From NCBI GenBank assembly GCA_947579605.1, contig OX388317.1:15023384-15087383 (forward strand): a DNA stretch of 64,000 nucleotides. Direction: 5' to 3'. A model generated the notes under the pieces. The model was not told the DNA's origin, did not search any database, and worked only from the letters and a program-made list of their open reading frames with translations. The stretch comes from Athripsodes cinereus (lineage: Eukaryota > Arthropoda > Insecta > Trichoptera > Leptoceridae). This document shows, in pieces, positions 26,128 through 37,600 of the stretch. A program made the position numbers and the translations under genes. The first letter of the stretch is position 1. Every line of letters starts with the position of its first letter.

Positions 26128-26300
26128 TTTGCCCACAAAGATCAAATTATCAAGGGTTGTTGGGCTTACTCCACAACATCCCCCGACACACCCACTCACC
26201 AATCTACCACAATCTCCACCTCACAGGCAATCTACCCTCCCCCCTTCTCCCAAAACTACTCACCTTCGTATCCCACTGATTTATACGGCCGAATGTTTAT
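26128..26300. other. C-rich compositional island
   Basis: Plus strand is rich in CCC and CAC (CCCCCGACACACCCACTCAC), very unlike the surroundings. Several short overlapping ORFs exist but none is convincing. It is likely a repeat fragment. Confidence 0.4.
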
Positions 26301-26649
26301 CTCTTGAGTTCACAACATTGAAGATAATTGGGGAAAAACTAGGGTTACCGAAATTCAATACAAAATCTTTTCAATCTACTTGTATTATTAATGCTACGTG
26401 TAGAAATTGTCTTGCTACCAACTTTAACTTATTTTTATTAGGTAATTTATTTCTATATTACTTTATCTCAAAACGACTTACTGCCATATTTAGATAATGA
26501 TTATCTCCTTATTTTATCAATCTTAAAAACTACAAAATAATACAAGTATAATGTTATCAACTAATTCCGTTCTGTCAGTTGGTTTCAAATAGCTCATCAT
26601 AATTATTTCATTAATTGTATCGGCATTTACTTTGTAACACTTCATTTTA

Positions 26650-26864
26650 AATTATCAAATAAAATAAAATAAATATTTATTATTTTTGTTTCGTGTTACT
26701 GTTGAGTAAGACTAACGCACGACCGGTATAGATCAGCACCTGATGTATAGATCAGCACCTGATGATGCGAACTCGGAGTCCGCGAAACCGGTCGTGCGTT
26801 AGTCTTACTCAACAGTAACACGAAACAAAAATAATAAATATTTATTTTATTTTATTTGATAATT
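26650..26864. mobile_element. Perfect 78-bp-arm palindrome with a hammerhead-like centre
   Basis: Arms 26650-26727 and 26787-26864 are exact reverse complements by reading (AATTATCAAATAAA...GACCGGT). The 59-bp centre has two tandem copies of TATAGATCAGCACCTGATG followed by CTGATGA...CCGCGAA. The right arm begins exactly at the stem III position of the ribozyme-like motif. Perfect identity between arms implies a young element or gene conversion. No coding capacity. Confidence 0.92.
26755..26797 (+). ncRNA. Candidate hammerhead ribozyme (best copy)
   Basis: Core CTGATGA at 26759-26765 and GAA at 26784-26786. Helix I: GCAC (26755-26758) with GTGC (26794-26797). Helix II after one bulged U: GCG with CGC, then ACU with AGU around a CGG loop, with one A.C mismatch. 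Helix III: the self-complementary ACCGGT (26787-26792), which can pair only between two molecules or with the other arm. The base at the cleavage position is C (26793). All nearly invariant core bases are present. The bulged U is non-canonical and activity is unproven. Confidence 0.55.
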
Positions 26865-27605
26865 CATCATAATTATTTTTAAAAATTATTATGTTTTTGA
26901 TTGTATCCTTCTAGTTTATTTAGTTTTCACACAGTTATTTAAAAAAATATCAGACTTTCCTCTAAACATATTCTATTCTGTAGCTTCCAATTTTGTAACC
27001 AGTTCAAGCTCTGCAAGAAATTTACTCGTACAAGTTTTGTTGTGTACCTGAAAAGCGCATAATAATGTATTCGAGAGCATTGCAAACAATGAATCCCTTC
27101 TGAATAAGTAAAATATTTCGTCTTGTTTGTTTCTCACAGATTTATGATAATAATTTACATATCATCAAGAATAATATTATGCGATTTTTCATAGTTTACA
27201 TGTTTGTGCTCTTAAATAGGGTGAAAAGAGGATAGAAATAGGCGAGTGGAGATCTCGTGAAGACAAAAAAAAAATAGAAGAAGACCTCAATGTTTTGATG
27301 ACATTGTAAAAATAGTTGTTGATGTTGTTGATTAGTTGAAAAAAAAAACAAGACAGACTCCTGGAGAAATGTGGCGGAGGTTCATTGACAGCTGCATAAG
27401 CAAGTAAGTAAGCTAATATTTATGTTTGTGAAATCCTAAGAGAGGTAAAAATTACATCTCGAATGATATAGGCCGACGATATTGCTTAAATTATAGGGAG
27501 GTAATTAGTTCTTTTAAGTCAAAAGCGAGATAAGATTTAGAAAATGTCATTTTAATAAGTATAGAGATGGAGATTATACAAATAAAAAAATTAATACTAC
27601 TAGTC

Positions 27606-27775
27606 CTACTGTACCATCACGGCATATCCCACAATTGGGGTAGCAACCAGACCAGATGCATGTAATATGCAAGCTAAGCATAGCTAGAGGTATATAGTGG
27701 AGAGGACTCCATGCTGACAAAAAAATTAGTTGAAAGTAAAAAGAGTTGGAGACCAATTCTTTGCCTTGTACTTCA
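27606..27775 (-). mobile_element. Family A repeat, internally deleted
   Basis: ACCATCACGGCATATCCCAC at one end and GGAGACCAATTCTTTGCC at the other, with about 70 bp missing from the middle. Confidence 0.72.
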
Positions 27776-28235
27776 CAAAAATTATATAGTTCATTATTGA
27801 CTATAGGTTTATGGACGTTAATTGTAATAATAATTTATCTTACATTCGTTAACCCTGTTAAAATGATGAAACCTTTCTGAATACGTGTGTATTCCCGTAC
27901 AAAATACTTAATTGGGTTACTTTTAATAATAACAGTTCTCCTATAATATGCTAGTTTGTTAAAGACTGACAAACAAAAAAAAAACAATTTTTCATGTTTA
28001 CAGTTACTAGAAATATGGGAATACTTAGAAAACGAGAATAAAAATAGGTCATCTTGTAATAATATTTAGGACAAATAAATCCATATCAGTGTAGTCCTTG
28101 GAATAGAATTTATGTTTAAGTTGTTTACATCCCACTGTTTTCTTTCACACATTCTGATAAATTCACGATATAACTTTCTATCTATCTCTTCAATTCCTTA
28201 AATGCAGTGATGGTGTAGATGTAGAGATGTAGCGA

Positions 28236-28400
28236 GGTCGTCGGTAGCCTGGAGGTAGAGTCTCGGCCTCGTAAACAAGGGGTCCGTGGTTCGATACCAG
28301 GTACCGGCAAACTCCCATTTCACGACACAAGCTTTCAGTAGCTTACTGTGAAAGATTTATAAGGTTGTATTTGAGTTCATAACAAAACCCAGATTTAAAA
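28236..28400 (+). mobile_element. Second type of tRNA-related SINE
   Basis: The head starts GTCGGTAGCCTGGAGGTAGA and closes with TACCGGC; the seven acceptor pairs GTCGGTA/TACCGGC all form, one of them a G-T. B box GGTTCGATACC. The anticodon stem does not pair, so it is a tRNA-derived head and not a working tRNA. The body contains TTTCACGACACAAGC and TACTGTGAAAG. Confidence 0.65.
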
Positions 28401-29254
28401 AAAAAAATCTCTCTACATCGTAGAGAGAGATGTAGAGAGATATCTCGTAGATATAGAATATATACAATAATAAATCGAGAACAACGTCAAAGCATATTTT
28501 TAAATACCATAAATAATTTTATATATTTCTACTTATTTTTTATTATTTTCTTTCCTTTTAAGAAGCGAAAGCAGTATGAATAGATGAAACTATGTAACGT
28601 TATGTATTTTTGTCTACCCCACTTGGGATACGATGTGAGGGTGTAGGTCATAGTAATTTTCTTAGCCTTTAACTTACCTAAAGCGCAGAATCAATCGGCA
28701 GCTGGATACTTACCTTGGTCCTCCATTTCGAGATGTTACTTGATATATATTGATAACATTGATTTATCTTTTACATATATTTATATTTTTTCTGTTTTAA
28801 AAATATACATTACCTACTTGAATTGTTTTGCACGAATTATGATTTGAATATTTTCTGACATGTGAAACAATAATATCAATTTCAGATCAATCAAAATCCT
28901 GTATGAAAAAATAAAACAAAAAGTATACATTTTATTTTCTTTCCTCGATAAGTCCTACATTTTCAGTTACACAAAATAGTTTTGTTTAGCGATTCTTTTT
29001 CAAGTTGTCTATTATCGCCTATCATTGAGAGTACATAGCAAATTAAAGTTCATATGGTCTTACAAGCATTATTGTGAAAAAAGCAATTGAAAAGGTTCAT
29101 TCCTAACTACTATTCATTATTGTGTATTTATTGGTTTAGCTAACTGAATTGGTTTAGCTAATTTAGTATTATTATTATCAAATATATATCGTTACACTTG
29201 CTCTCTGTGCCTTGAACTGATAAGTAATGTTTTATGACACTATTTTAAATTAAT

Positions 29255-29362
29255 TTTCTATTTTTTTTTTTATTTTTCTTTCTAACAAATTTCTAACAAA
29301 AAAAAAAAAAAAATAAAAAAAATAAAAATAAAAAAAAAATAAAAAAAAAAAAAAAAAAAAAA
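29255..29362. repeat. T-rich then A-rich low-complexity tract
   Basis: A T-rich block (29255-29280) followed by an almost pure A tract to 29362, with CTAACAAATTTCTAACAAA between. Together they could fold back. This is a likely place for assembly length error. Confidence 0.8.
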
Positions 29363-29447
29363 TGTTCGGGGAAGTATAAAATAAATAAATAGACCAGCAT
29401 ATTAAATAAAATACTACATAATTCAAAAATATAAGTATTTTATTATT

Positions 29448-29530
29448 TTACCTTCGTCCTTTGACGTTACGCTCAAGAATACAGAGTAGAAAGCAGGCTT
29501 CTTCATTCAAAGCGATTCATCGTCAATCAA
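29448..29530 (-). pseudogene. Probable old RTE-like LINE 3' fragment
   Basis: Resembles the 3' end of the 32824 copy (ACGCTC..GA..ACAGAG.AGAAA.CAGGCTTCTTCATTCA). Short and degraded. Confidence 0.5.
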
Positions 29531-29797
29531 TTATGTACCTACCTTTACCTAGATATTTCTGATGCAAAATGATGTTTTGCAATCCTTGCAATCGTCCAAA
29601 CCATTGAAAATCTCGTAGTTGAAGGAATATTTCTTCACTTGATCATTGTTCTTGAGTCCATTAGTTTTGGCTCCAATCCATCTTTTCTATGATCAACATA
29701 TTACAATATGTCAGGCTATTTACACTTTAATTACGTAATTAGCTTCACACATTATTGATATTAGATTATTTAATGTGTATTTCGGGTTTACTAGCTA

Positions 29798-29872
29798 TTT
29801 TATTGGCACGGCTCTCCGTGTCCTCTGATAACCAACTAGCTATCCCTCTTATGGAAGATGCCGTGATGGTAA
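29798..29872 (+). mobile_element. Family A 3' fragment
   Basis: TTGGCACGGCTCTCCGTGTC through GATGCCGTGATGGTA. Confidence 0.6.
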
Positions 29873-30143
29873 TAAAAGGAGATATTGAAAGTTGACAGTA
29901 GTTTAATATTCCCATGAGACACATATGACCAACCAGACAATCAGACAACCCACTGGGTAATGTTGTGGAATTCTCAAGAAATAAAATAATAAGAAGTAGA
30001 GAATTTTCCGAGATTTTTTTTTATTTTTTATTTAACAGTATAATAATAATAAATACTTTATTCAATCAATCAATAACAATGTACAAAGTTGAGACAATTT
30101 ATCACCAATATGGCTACAATTAATTATGAAAACAAAAAATGTT

Positions 30144-30273
30144 AGGTACCTACATAGAAAAAAGTGCTAATAACTGATGAAAAATCTTGATGTTTGACAC
30201 CCCACATGCCCATATTTAAGTTAAAAAAAAATTGCAGGTACGTACATGGAAAAAAGTGTTAATAACCGCTGAT
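30144..30273. repeat. Short direct repeat, period 92 bp
   Basis: AGGTACCTACATAGAAAAAA at 30144 and AGGTACGTACATGGAAAAAA at 30236, both followed by GTGYTAATAAC and CTGAT. Confidence 0.7.
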
Positions 30274-31015
30274 TTGGGCCTTAATCAGCCCCACAAATTT
30301 TTGGATCAATTAGATTGGCTGCGAAGTATACTGGGCGAAAGGTCATAATACCACTAAGAAAAATGATGGAGAGAAATTTCTCTTCCATCAGAGGAGAAAT
30401 TTCTCGTTCTCGAGAACGTTCTGGAGAATTTTCTCTTCTCACATCACTACCACTGGGGTTTGCCCATGACGACAATTTTTTGTTTGCAATTGCGGATAAA
30501 TAGGAGTCCTTGACTCTTGAGATATCCGATGCGTGAAGGGTCCTTACTTAGTTGATCTTTGGTCCTTAAAATATTGGATACAATTTATTTTAGGGATAGG
30601 GAAACAAAATATGAAACATATTCTCAACAGCTTTATTGAAGCAATTTATCACCACATTAAGTCATTATTATTAGGTACATTATTGGTAGTTGTTATTATT
30701 AACAATAATAATAATTACAAGATTTTCATAATAATAATTATACATACATAAATACTGTTAACAGCCATTTAACGGCATAATAAAAAAGCATTCTCATGAC
30801 GCGTATTATAAGTACATAATATTATAATATTATGATCTTATGATATCCTACTTACAAAATACATTATTACTTGTTAAATTGATGTACACAAATATTACAT
30901 AATGTTTTTCTTAAAATAATATAGGTAATATTAAACGCTATAATATACATAATACATATTATATTATCTAAAATATATCTAGCCATTAGTATTAACTTCA
31001 GTGTTGTACTATGTA

Positions 31016-31843
31016 CAGGGTGGCCAAGTTGAATGAAAAAAAATTGAAACGATTACAAAATAATTGTGAACAGTGATTCAATCCTTTAAAAATAGGAATT
31101 GGTAAAAAAAATCTGCAGATAAATCTAATATTGATAAATGAAATGGTGATGGCATGATTTGACTGCTACTTTTTATTATTCTGCTAATGGAATACTACTA
31201 TACTATACCCTCACGCCGTGTCCCAGGTGGGGTAGGCATAGAGAACAGAACCCCATTTTGATGATATATCCTTAGATACTTCTTTCGCTTCCTCTACATT
31301 CATCCAGTTTCTCATATGTGCACGATGATTCCTCATACAAAACACGCAACCGTTCACGTGGACAAGCCACGTAGTTCTTGGACGTCCGCCTTTTTTTCAC
31401 ACACTCCCTCTTATTACACCCCCTTCGTCATTATTTCATCGTCCATTTGCTCCATATGTCCAAACCATTGCAACTTATTTATACGCATTCTATCAACAAC
31501 ACTCTTCGCACATCCACTTATTCTCCTGATGTCCTCATTCTTCACTCTATCACGCAATGTTGTACCTACAATTCTTCTCAGTGATCGCATCTCCTTAGCA
31601 TTTATTCCACTCTCGTCCTTCTTCAAACATTTTCAAGTTTCGCTTGCATAAAACAAAACAAAAGAAGAAAAAATATAATTGTAAAAGGCAAATGCCGTGT
31701 GGTGATAGAAAAAAAGAATAAGTAAATAAATGATATGATTTTACGTAATACTCTAAATAGAATAAGATAAGCTTGAAAAATATCTGGAAGCTTTCTCCCA
31801 AAAATAATTAAATTGAAGTTATTAATCTTATTTGGTCACCCTA
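31016..31843. mobile_element. Tc1/mariner-like non-autonomous element containing a LINE fragment
   Basis: Ends CAGGGTGGCCAA and the complement of TAGGGTGACCAA, flanked by TA (31014-31015, 31844-31845). A family B LINE 3' fragment (31203-31650) sits inside, so the original element was about 380 bp. The terminal repeat is only 12 bp with two mismatches, so confidence is moderate. Confidence 0.55.
31203..31650 (-). mobile_element. Family B LINE 3' fragment nested in a TIR element
   Basis: Minus strand encodes GINAKEMRSLRRIVGTTLRD, RRISGCAKSVVDRMRINKLQ and FGHMEQMDDEIMTKGV, extending the family about 100 bp further 5' than other copies. Confidence 0.78.
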
Positions 31844-32561
31844 TATAAATACAAAGCTTATCCCTTTACAATTCTACCTTCTAATATTGTTATTATTAAT
31901 TAATACCTATTTACTAATCCTTATTAAATACTTTAATCATTATTTATTATTTATAACGTAATATTAAATACATAAATACACACCTTACATCCGAAATACT
32001 GTACATTTTGTTAAATTATATAATACAGCCCTATCCTTAGTTACTAACTTAGCAGTCTTTCCATCACAATATACATACATACATTCAAATTAGATAAATA
32101 TCCTCACTCATTTGACTAAAATTATTAATTTTAGTAACTGAATTTAATTAAACTAAAAAAAAACAGCAATTTCATAAGCAGATAGAAATCGGTTGACAAA
32201 AATCAATTTTATTGGCCATTAATGTGCAAAAGAGATCGTGCTGGTGTGCAATGACAGTGTCTCATTAATTAAAAGACAGTTTTAAATTTAACAGCTGTAG
32301 TAAAAATAGAATATGGTTTCTTCTCTCATATGACAATAATAATATAACAATTTATGTAGCGCCGTACTGTGATAATATAACTTTAAGGGCGCTTTACATT
32401 ATTTAGGATCAACATCTACGTCCATTTTTAAAATTACATAGTATCAATTTAAAATTATCGTCAAAAAGATAAAAATCATAATTAAATAAAACAAACAAAC
32501 GATGTATGTCCAACAGATATTCAGTCTTTGACCAAAAATTTAAAATAAGATAAGAGGTGTG

Positions 32562-32797
32562 TCATGTGTAAAACCTTGTGAACAAATAAGTCTTCGGGCC
32601 TCTCTTGAAAAAGTCGTAGTCAACGGCTTGCCTAAGACTTAGAGGCAAACTATTCTAGAGCTTAGGACCGGCATAATAAAAGGCACGGTCCCCATAAACC
32701 GTTCTATATGATCTCAATAATATTAACAGTTCATGGCTAGCACTCTGTACTGATCTTAAAGTACGATGTCTATAGCCCCTAGGTCCCTGAAGCAGCA
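32562..32797 (-). pseudogene. CR1/jockey-like LINE C-terminal remnant, interrupted by the RTE copy
   Basis: Minus-strand reading gives RGYRHRTLRSVQSASHELL, then TVYGDRAFYYAGPKL-stop-NSLPLSLRQAVD and KRGPKTYLFTRF. This is the familiar end of CR1/jockey-type RT ORFs (R-x-YGDRAF...GPKLWNSLP). The tryptophan of KLWNSLP is a TAG stop. The upstream continuation RAVNDMAPDN is at 34467-34500, on the other side of the RTE insertion. Confidence 0.8.
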
Positions 32798-34466
32798 CAT
32801 CATCATCATCATCATCATCGCCCTCAACGCTCCTCTCGGGAGCACAGGGCAGAAACCAGCCTCCTCCATTCAGAGCGTCTCTGTGCCAATTGCGTCACCT
32901 CTTCCCACGACATTCCTTGCGCTCTGATATCGTTGTCATAGGAACGGTGTATTGTGAAAGAAGGGACGCCCGGGCCTACGGAACCCCTGCGGACGGAAGA
33001 ACAGTGCTCTTTTTGGCCAACTATCATTGGGCATTCTCAAAACATGTCCCAGCCAGGACCATCGTCTCTCTTGTATTACGGAGATTACAGGTCTCTGCTG
33101 GGTGCGCCGGCGCACAGCATCATTTGTAACATGTTCATACCATCTGACATCCAAAATCCTTCTAAGACACTTGTTTTCAAAGCTTAGTATCTTCCGCTCT
33201 TGAGCCTTGGTTAAGTGCCAAGACTCGCAGCCATATAGAAGGATTGGGATGATGCACGCATTGAACAAGCGACATTTTGTCCTGATGCTGAGTCCAGACG
33301 CCTTCCAAACTTTGTTCATGTTGTTGAAAGCCCCGCTAGCTGCTCCTATGCGGATTGGTAATTCCGACCGGAGATCACCCTCTGGCGTTATGGTTGCTCC
33401 CAGGTACCTGAATTTACTAACCTGAGATATTTGGGAATTGCCAACCATTAGTGGGGTGTGAGTACTCGTGCATGTACTATTACATATGTACTCCGTTTTA
33501 CCAGCGTTGATACGAAGGCCAAGGCGCAAGGAATTTTCATAAAGAGCATTAGCGTTGCACTGTAATCCGTCCACAGATGTATCAAAAAGGGCTAGATCAT
33601 CCGCATATTCAAGATCGTGCAGCACTCCCACAGACGTCTCACTGTTTTCACGCTGTGATAAAGGCACACCGCCAGGGCCCAGAATAGATTTTCTGAGCAG
33701 GTAGTCCATAATTATGGCAAAGATAAAAGGTGCCAATATACAGCCCTGCCGGACTCCAGTGGTGATCCTGAAGGTGTCAGTTGGACCACTTGATGTTCTG
33801 ACAGAACATTCAGAGTCCATATGCAGGGCTTTGATCATGGTTACCACCTTGGGCGGGATGCCATACGCGGCCAGTATTTTCCATATGGTTGGTCTGTGGG
33901 GGCTGTCAAAAGCTTTTTCGTAGTCAATGAAGCAACATGCAAGCGGTGAGTTGAACTCTTGCGACTGTTGGAGTACACATCTGGCACAAAAAATTGCGTC
34001 CGAACAGGACTTGCCAGGTACAAACCCGCATTGTTGCTTTCTCAGAGATGCCAACACTGGTTTTTGAATGCGACTCAATATGATTTGTGAGAGAACTTTA
34101 CCGGGCACACTAAGTAGTGTGATGCCACGGTAATTTCCGCATTCCAGTGGGTTTCCCTTCTTGAAAAGTGTCACGATGGATCCATTTCTCCAATCTTTCG
34201 GGCAGAGCTCCTCATTCCACACCTTGTTAAAGAGATGGTACAGTGGGTGGATAAGCGCATTCATGCCATACTTAAGGAGCTCTGCGTGGATTCCATCTTC
34301 ACCTGGGGCCTTGTTGTTTTTTAGCCTTTTTACAGCTGCCTCAATCTCCTCATGTGTTGGGGGGGTTTCGGCTATCCCAGATACCTGTGGGATATCTAGG
34401 TCGCTATCCTCATTGCCAACATCAAAAGGTGAGGAGGGGTCCGGTCGGTTTAGAATGAACTCAAAG
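32798..34466 (-). mobile_element. 5'-truncated RTE-like LINE, copy 2
   Basis: Minus-strand copy with reverse transcriptase reading from 34466 and a 3' end at 32824, followed by a (GAT)n tail (plus CATCATCAT, 32798-32818). It is 99% or more identical to 22639-23331 where they overlap. It interrupts an older CR1-like LINE at 32562-32797 / 34467-34500. Short 3' microsatellite tails and a 5' truncation are typical of RTE-group retroposition. Confidence 0.9.
32824..34466 (-). pseudogene. LINE reverse transcriptase (ORF2 C-terminal part), frameshifted once
   Basis: Open from the truncation point (FEFILNRPDP...) through RT motifs NNKAPGEDG, ECGNYRGITLL, CFIDYEKAFD, TTGVRQGC and LEYADDLALF (catalytic YADD), then a C-terminal region with LLYGCESW, WLGHVLRMPND and the W-R-R-L tail ending SREER. 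An extra A near 32961 shifts the frame, so the main ORF runs off and the true C-terminus (GMSWEEVTQLAQRRSEWRRL) is in the next frame. The endonuclease domain is missing because of 5' truncation. It is not functional in cis. The clade (RTE or a close relative) is judged from motifs only. Confidence 0.9.
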
Positions 34467-34500
34467 AACTATTATCTGGTGCCATATCATTTACAGCCCT
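34467..34500 (-). pseudogene. CR1/jockey-like LINE, part upstream of the RTE insertion
   Basis: Minus-strand reading RAVNDMAPDN, matching the conserved segment that precedes the tail of these RT ORFs. It is too short to identify alone; the identification rests on its position opposite 32797. Confidence 0.6.
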
Positions 34501-34690
34501 GTAGGCCTAGTCAAAACACATTTAAGCGTTACGTTTTCGTTTTATTTTCGTTCAAATGTAGATGACGTTGCGAGAAAGCGTCAATTTTTGTAGCTAAAAT
34601 ACACAAGTAACAACGAAAATTGACACGTTCTCGCAACGTCGTCTACAGTTGAACGAAAACGTAACGCTTAAATGTGTTTTAATTAGGCCC
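34501..34690. mobile_element. MITE-like inverted repeat (ends GGCCTA)
   Basis: About 80-bp arms: GTAGGCCTAGTCAAAACACA at the left, and its near reverse complement ending TTAGGCCCAC at the right. Both contain TTTAAGCGTTACGTTTTCG. It lies directly beside the interrupted CR1-like LINE at 34467. No ORF. Confidence 0.85.
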
Positions 34691-37600
34691 ACTGATGATA
34701 ATTATGATGTTTGTAAATTAGATCTATAAAGAAGCTTTTATTAACCACATATTAAGTCAATAACTTCAACAAATATTCCACGTACATGTGAATCTGAATC
34801 ATGTGTAATGTGCCTTTTAACTAAAATTCGCTTTAAACGTATTGTTGCCTAGCTTTTCGTGTAACGTTTAATCGTCTTAAATTTCTGTAGACCTTCTTTA
34901 AACTTAGTTATTTTTTCAGTGATATTAAAAGTATTATTTTTGTATTTATAAATGTAAACTGCTCTAAATCATTGATTAAAAACAAAAATAATTGAATTTT
35001 TATTCAGCAAAATTATCACTCTGAATAAATAAGCATTAAAAGACCGAGGCTAATATTCTAATAATGATTGGAATTTCGTTAAAAATACATAAAATTCCTT
35101 TTTAAATCGTGTTGGATAGGCATCCGCGAAATGAAAATATTTTCAGTTGAGAGAGCAGATATGTGCGAAAAAATTCCTCCATTTGTGAGTAAACGACGTG
35201 ACTAAAGTTCTGAAATTCTACGATGAAAAACACTTGAATCTTCATATAAAAAATATCTCAATTTTTTTGTGTACTCGTATCATTGCAATAAACTATCAAA
35301 TTTGAAAATTGTTTAATATATTGTAAAATAATAAAAAAAAAAACATAGCTCAGTATATCCATACACTATTATATAAAAAAAAATATTTCACAGTGTTCGT
35401 CGGATTCTACAACATGAGTGAATGTAAATAAATCAAAATAGAAGTTTCAACTCTAAATGGAATGTAAAAAAATATATGTCTGTCATTTGGTAGTCTCTAC
35501 GCCTTTTATAAAAAATACTATTACATTTATCTTTATTTAAAATGTGTGATATATTGTATTAAAAATTAATTGCTTACTTTAAATAGATTGACCAATTATC
35601 GTTTGTAGAGCATTAGATTCTAAAACAATAGATCTCCAAGTCTTTCTATCTTGTCCAATAGAATATTAGCTGAATAATGTACTTTTCTCAATATAAATTT
35701 CATTTTCTTGTTTGAAAAACGTGGATAAGAATTAATCGATATAACATACTTAAAACTTTTCGAAAGATTGATCGTTTTAATCAAGAAATCTTTATTATGA
35801 GTGATTAGATATTTATCTAAATTTATTCTCGTATTTTTGTTTACAATCTAACATTCCTGTCAATACAGATCTTTTAGAAATTATACACCTATATCAATAC
35901 AAAGAAGTAAACGATAAAAAAAAAACAAATCCTTCAAAATTGATGATTGTTATCCGAAAATCAAAGAATATGTTTGATGAAGGATTTCTTTTGTTTCTAA
36001 ATTCAGTAGTAGGCGTGCTTTTTCTTTGAGTTAAGTTAACTTAGTACTGTTAACGGTTCTTGAAATATCTATTATTTTCCTGAATTCACAAAAATCTACA
36101 ATATTGTTTTCAATCATTTTATATTTTTTAGGTGTGTAGAGTGTGTAATATTTGAAAATTCTCGAAATACCAGTTTATACAAGCGATCACCGCACAAAAT
36201 AAGGATTTTTTGGAATTGAAATTTTCTAACAAGTACCTACTTTGATCATATTCAGCGGTTTTTCTGTTCTAAGAAATTTTGTTCTGACAAAAAGCGTCAT
36301 TTATGTAATACGTTACATATACAGTAATAACTTTAAGATCAAAACATGATCAAGTATATTTCTTTTTATTGATTGATTAATTTTTTACGAGAAAAGGTCA
36401 CGTCGAGAAATTTAAATTAAGTAAGAGAATCGATAATTTCATGACAAAGGAAATGCAAATATATATTTAAATTTTCTTAAAATGAGACAAAATATTTTAT
36501 CTTTTATCACAAAAAGAACGTAAAAATAAGTATAAATTTAATATAAGCGAAAAAAATATTCTTCTGATGCCCATCTGACATTTATGCGAAAATATTTACT
36601 TGATATTTTAAGGAGTTTTAGCATACACATAGGTATATTAATAATCTAGTAATTATTATCAATTACTTTTATCAAATAGATACATATTTATTTACACTTA
36701 TTATATTAGACTAACTCTTTTCCAGTTATTAAAATAGCTCTATTCTATCTATTTACAAATTAATTTTACACACTATATTATAAAGAGCTTAAAATTTCAA
36801 ATGTTAATATTACCTACAAATAAAACTCAAGTAAAACAAAAATGAAGTGATACATTCATTTCAAGAGAATTTGTGAAATCAAAGTAGTATTTTTGTTTTA
36901 TAACTGGTATAATTATACAGATGAAAGACTGACTTTTACCCCAGACTCTTACACGGTACAAAATAAAGTCAGGGGCGAAGATTAAAATTTACAAGCTTTT
37001 TAATTTAAGATGAATTAAAAAATATTAACCTGAATAATTACATTTTGTTAAAATTTACACCGTATGCAGAGTGTTGTATAAAAAAACTTTTTGAAATGAA
37101 TTTCAAAACGAGATTCATTATGACTTCTTAAATATTGAAAAAAAATAAGTTAAGAAATAACAATAGTATTTTCTCTTTATAACGAAAATCTAACAATGAG
37201 GCTCGTGTTAACGTTATAAACATCAAACAAATTGATTTTGAAGTCAACCGTAACGTAATGAATTGGAAGCAGAAGGAATAAAATCAAACAAACATCTGTG
37301 AGGAGATAAAGAGAAACGGAAATCGTTCAGGTATAATATTATTACATATTTATACCAATATCAATCATTCAAATATAATATTCACAGATTTATCTTGATT
37401 CTACCATAAAAGTTTCTCATATTCGCTAACATTAAACATTTAATACTTCAAAAATGCCTCGATTGAGAATATTATTATTTTGACTGTATTCTCATTGTGT
37501 AGTATTAAAACCTGATCGTGGTTGTATCGACACAGGAAAGTAAATATTCATCATACTGAAAATGGAAATCGTATATTGAACTAAATATGGAAATCATATA

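Larger units (their letters stand above)
26870..29440. other. No gene seen; scattered repeats only
   Basis: Holds the family A copy at 27606, the SINE at 28236, a GTAGAGAGA-rich segment near 28410-28450, a family B scrap at 28610-28645 and the A/T tract. Confidence 0.5.

Noticed and set aside
28239..28312. Threonine-like tRNA gene
   Set aside because: The anticodon stem does not pair and SINE-like sequence follows; called a tRNA-derived SINE instead.
30360..30440. Clustered small palindromes (GAGAAATTTCTC, TTCTCGAGAA)
   Set aside because: Short, overlapping and low in complexity; no larger arms or element edges.
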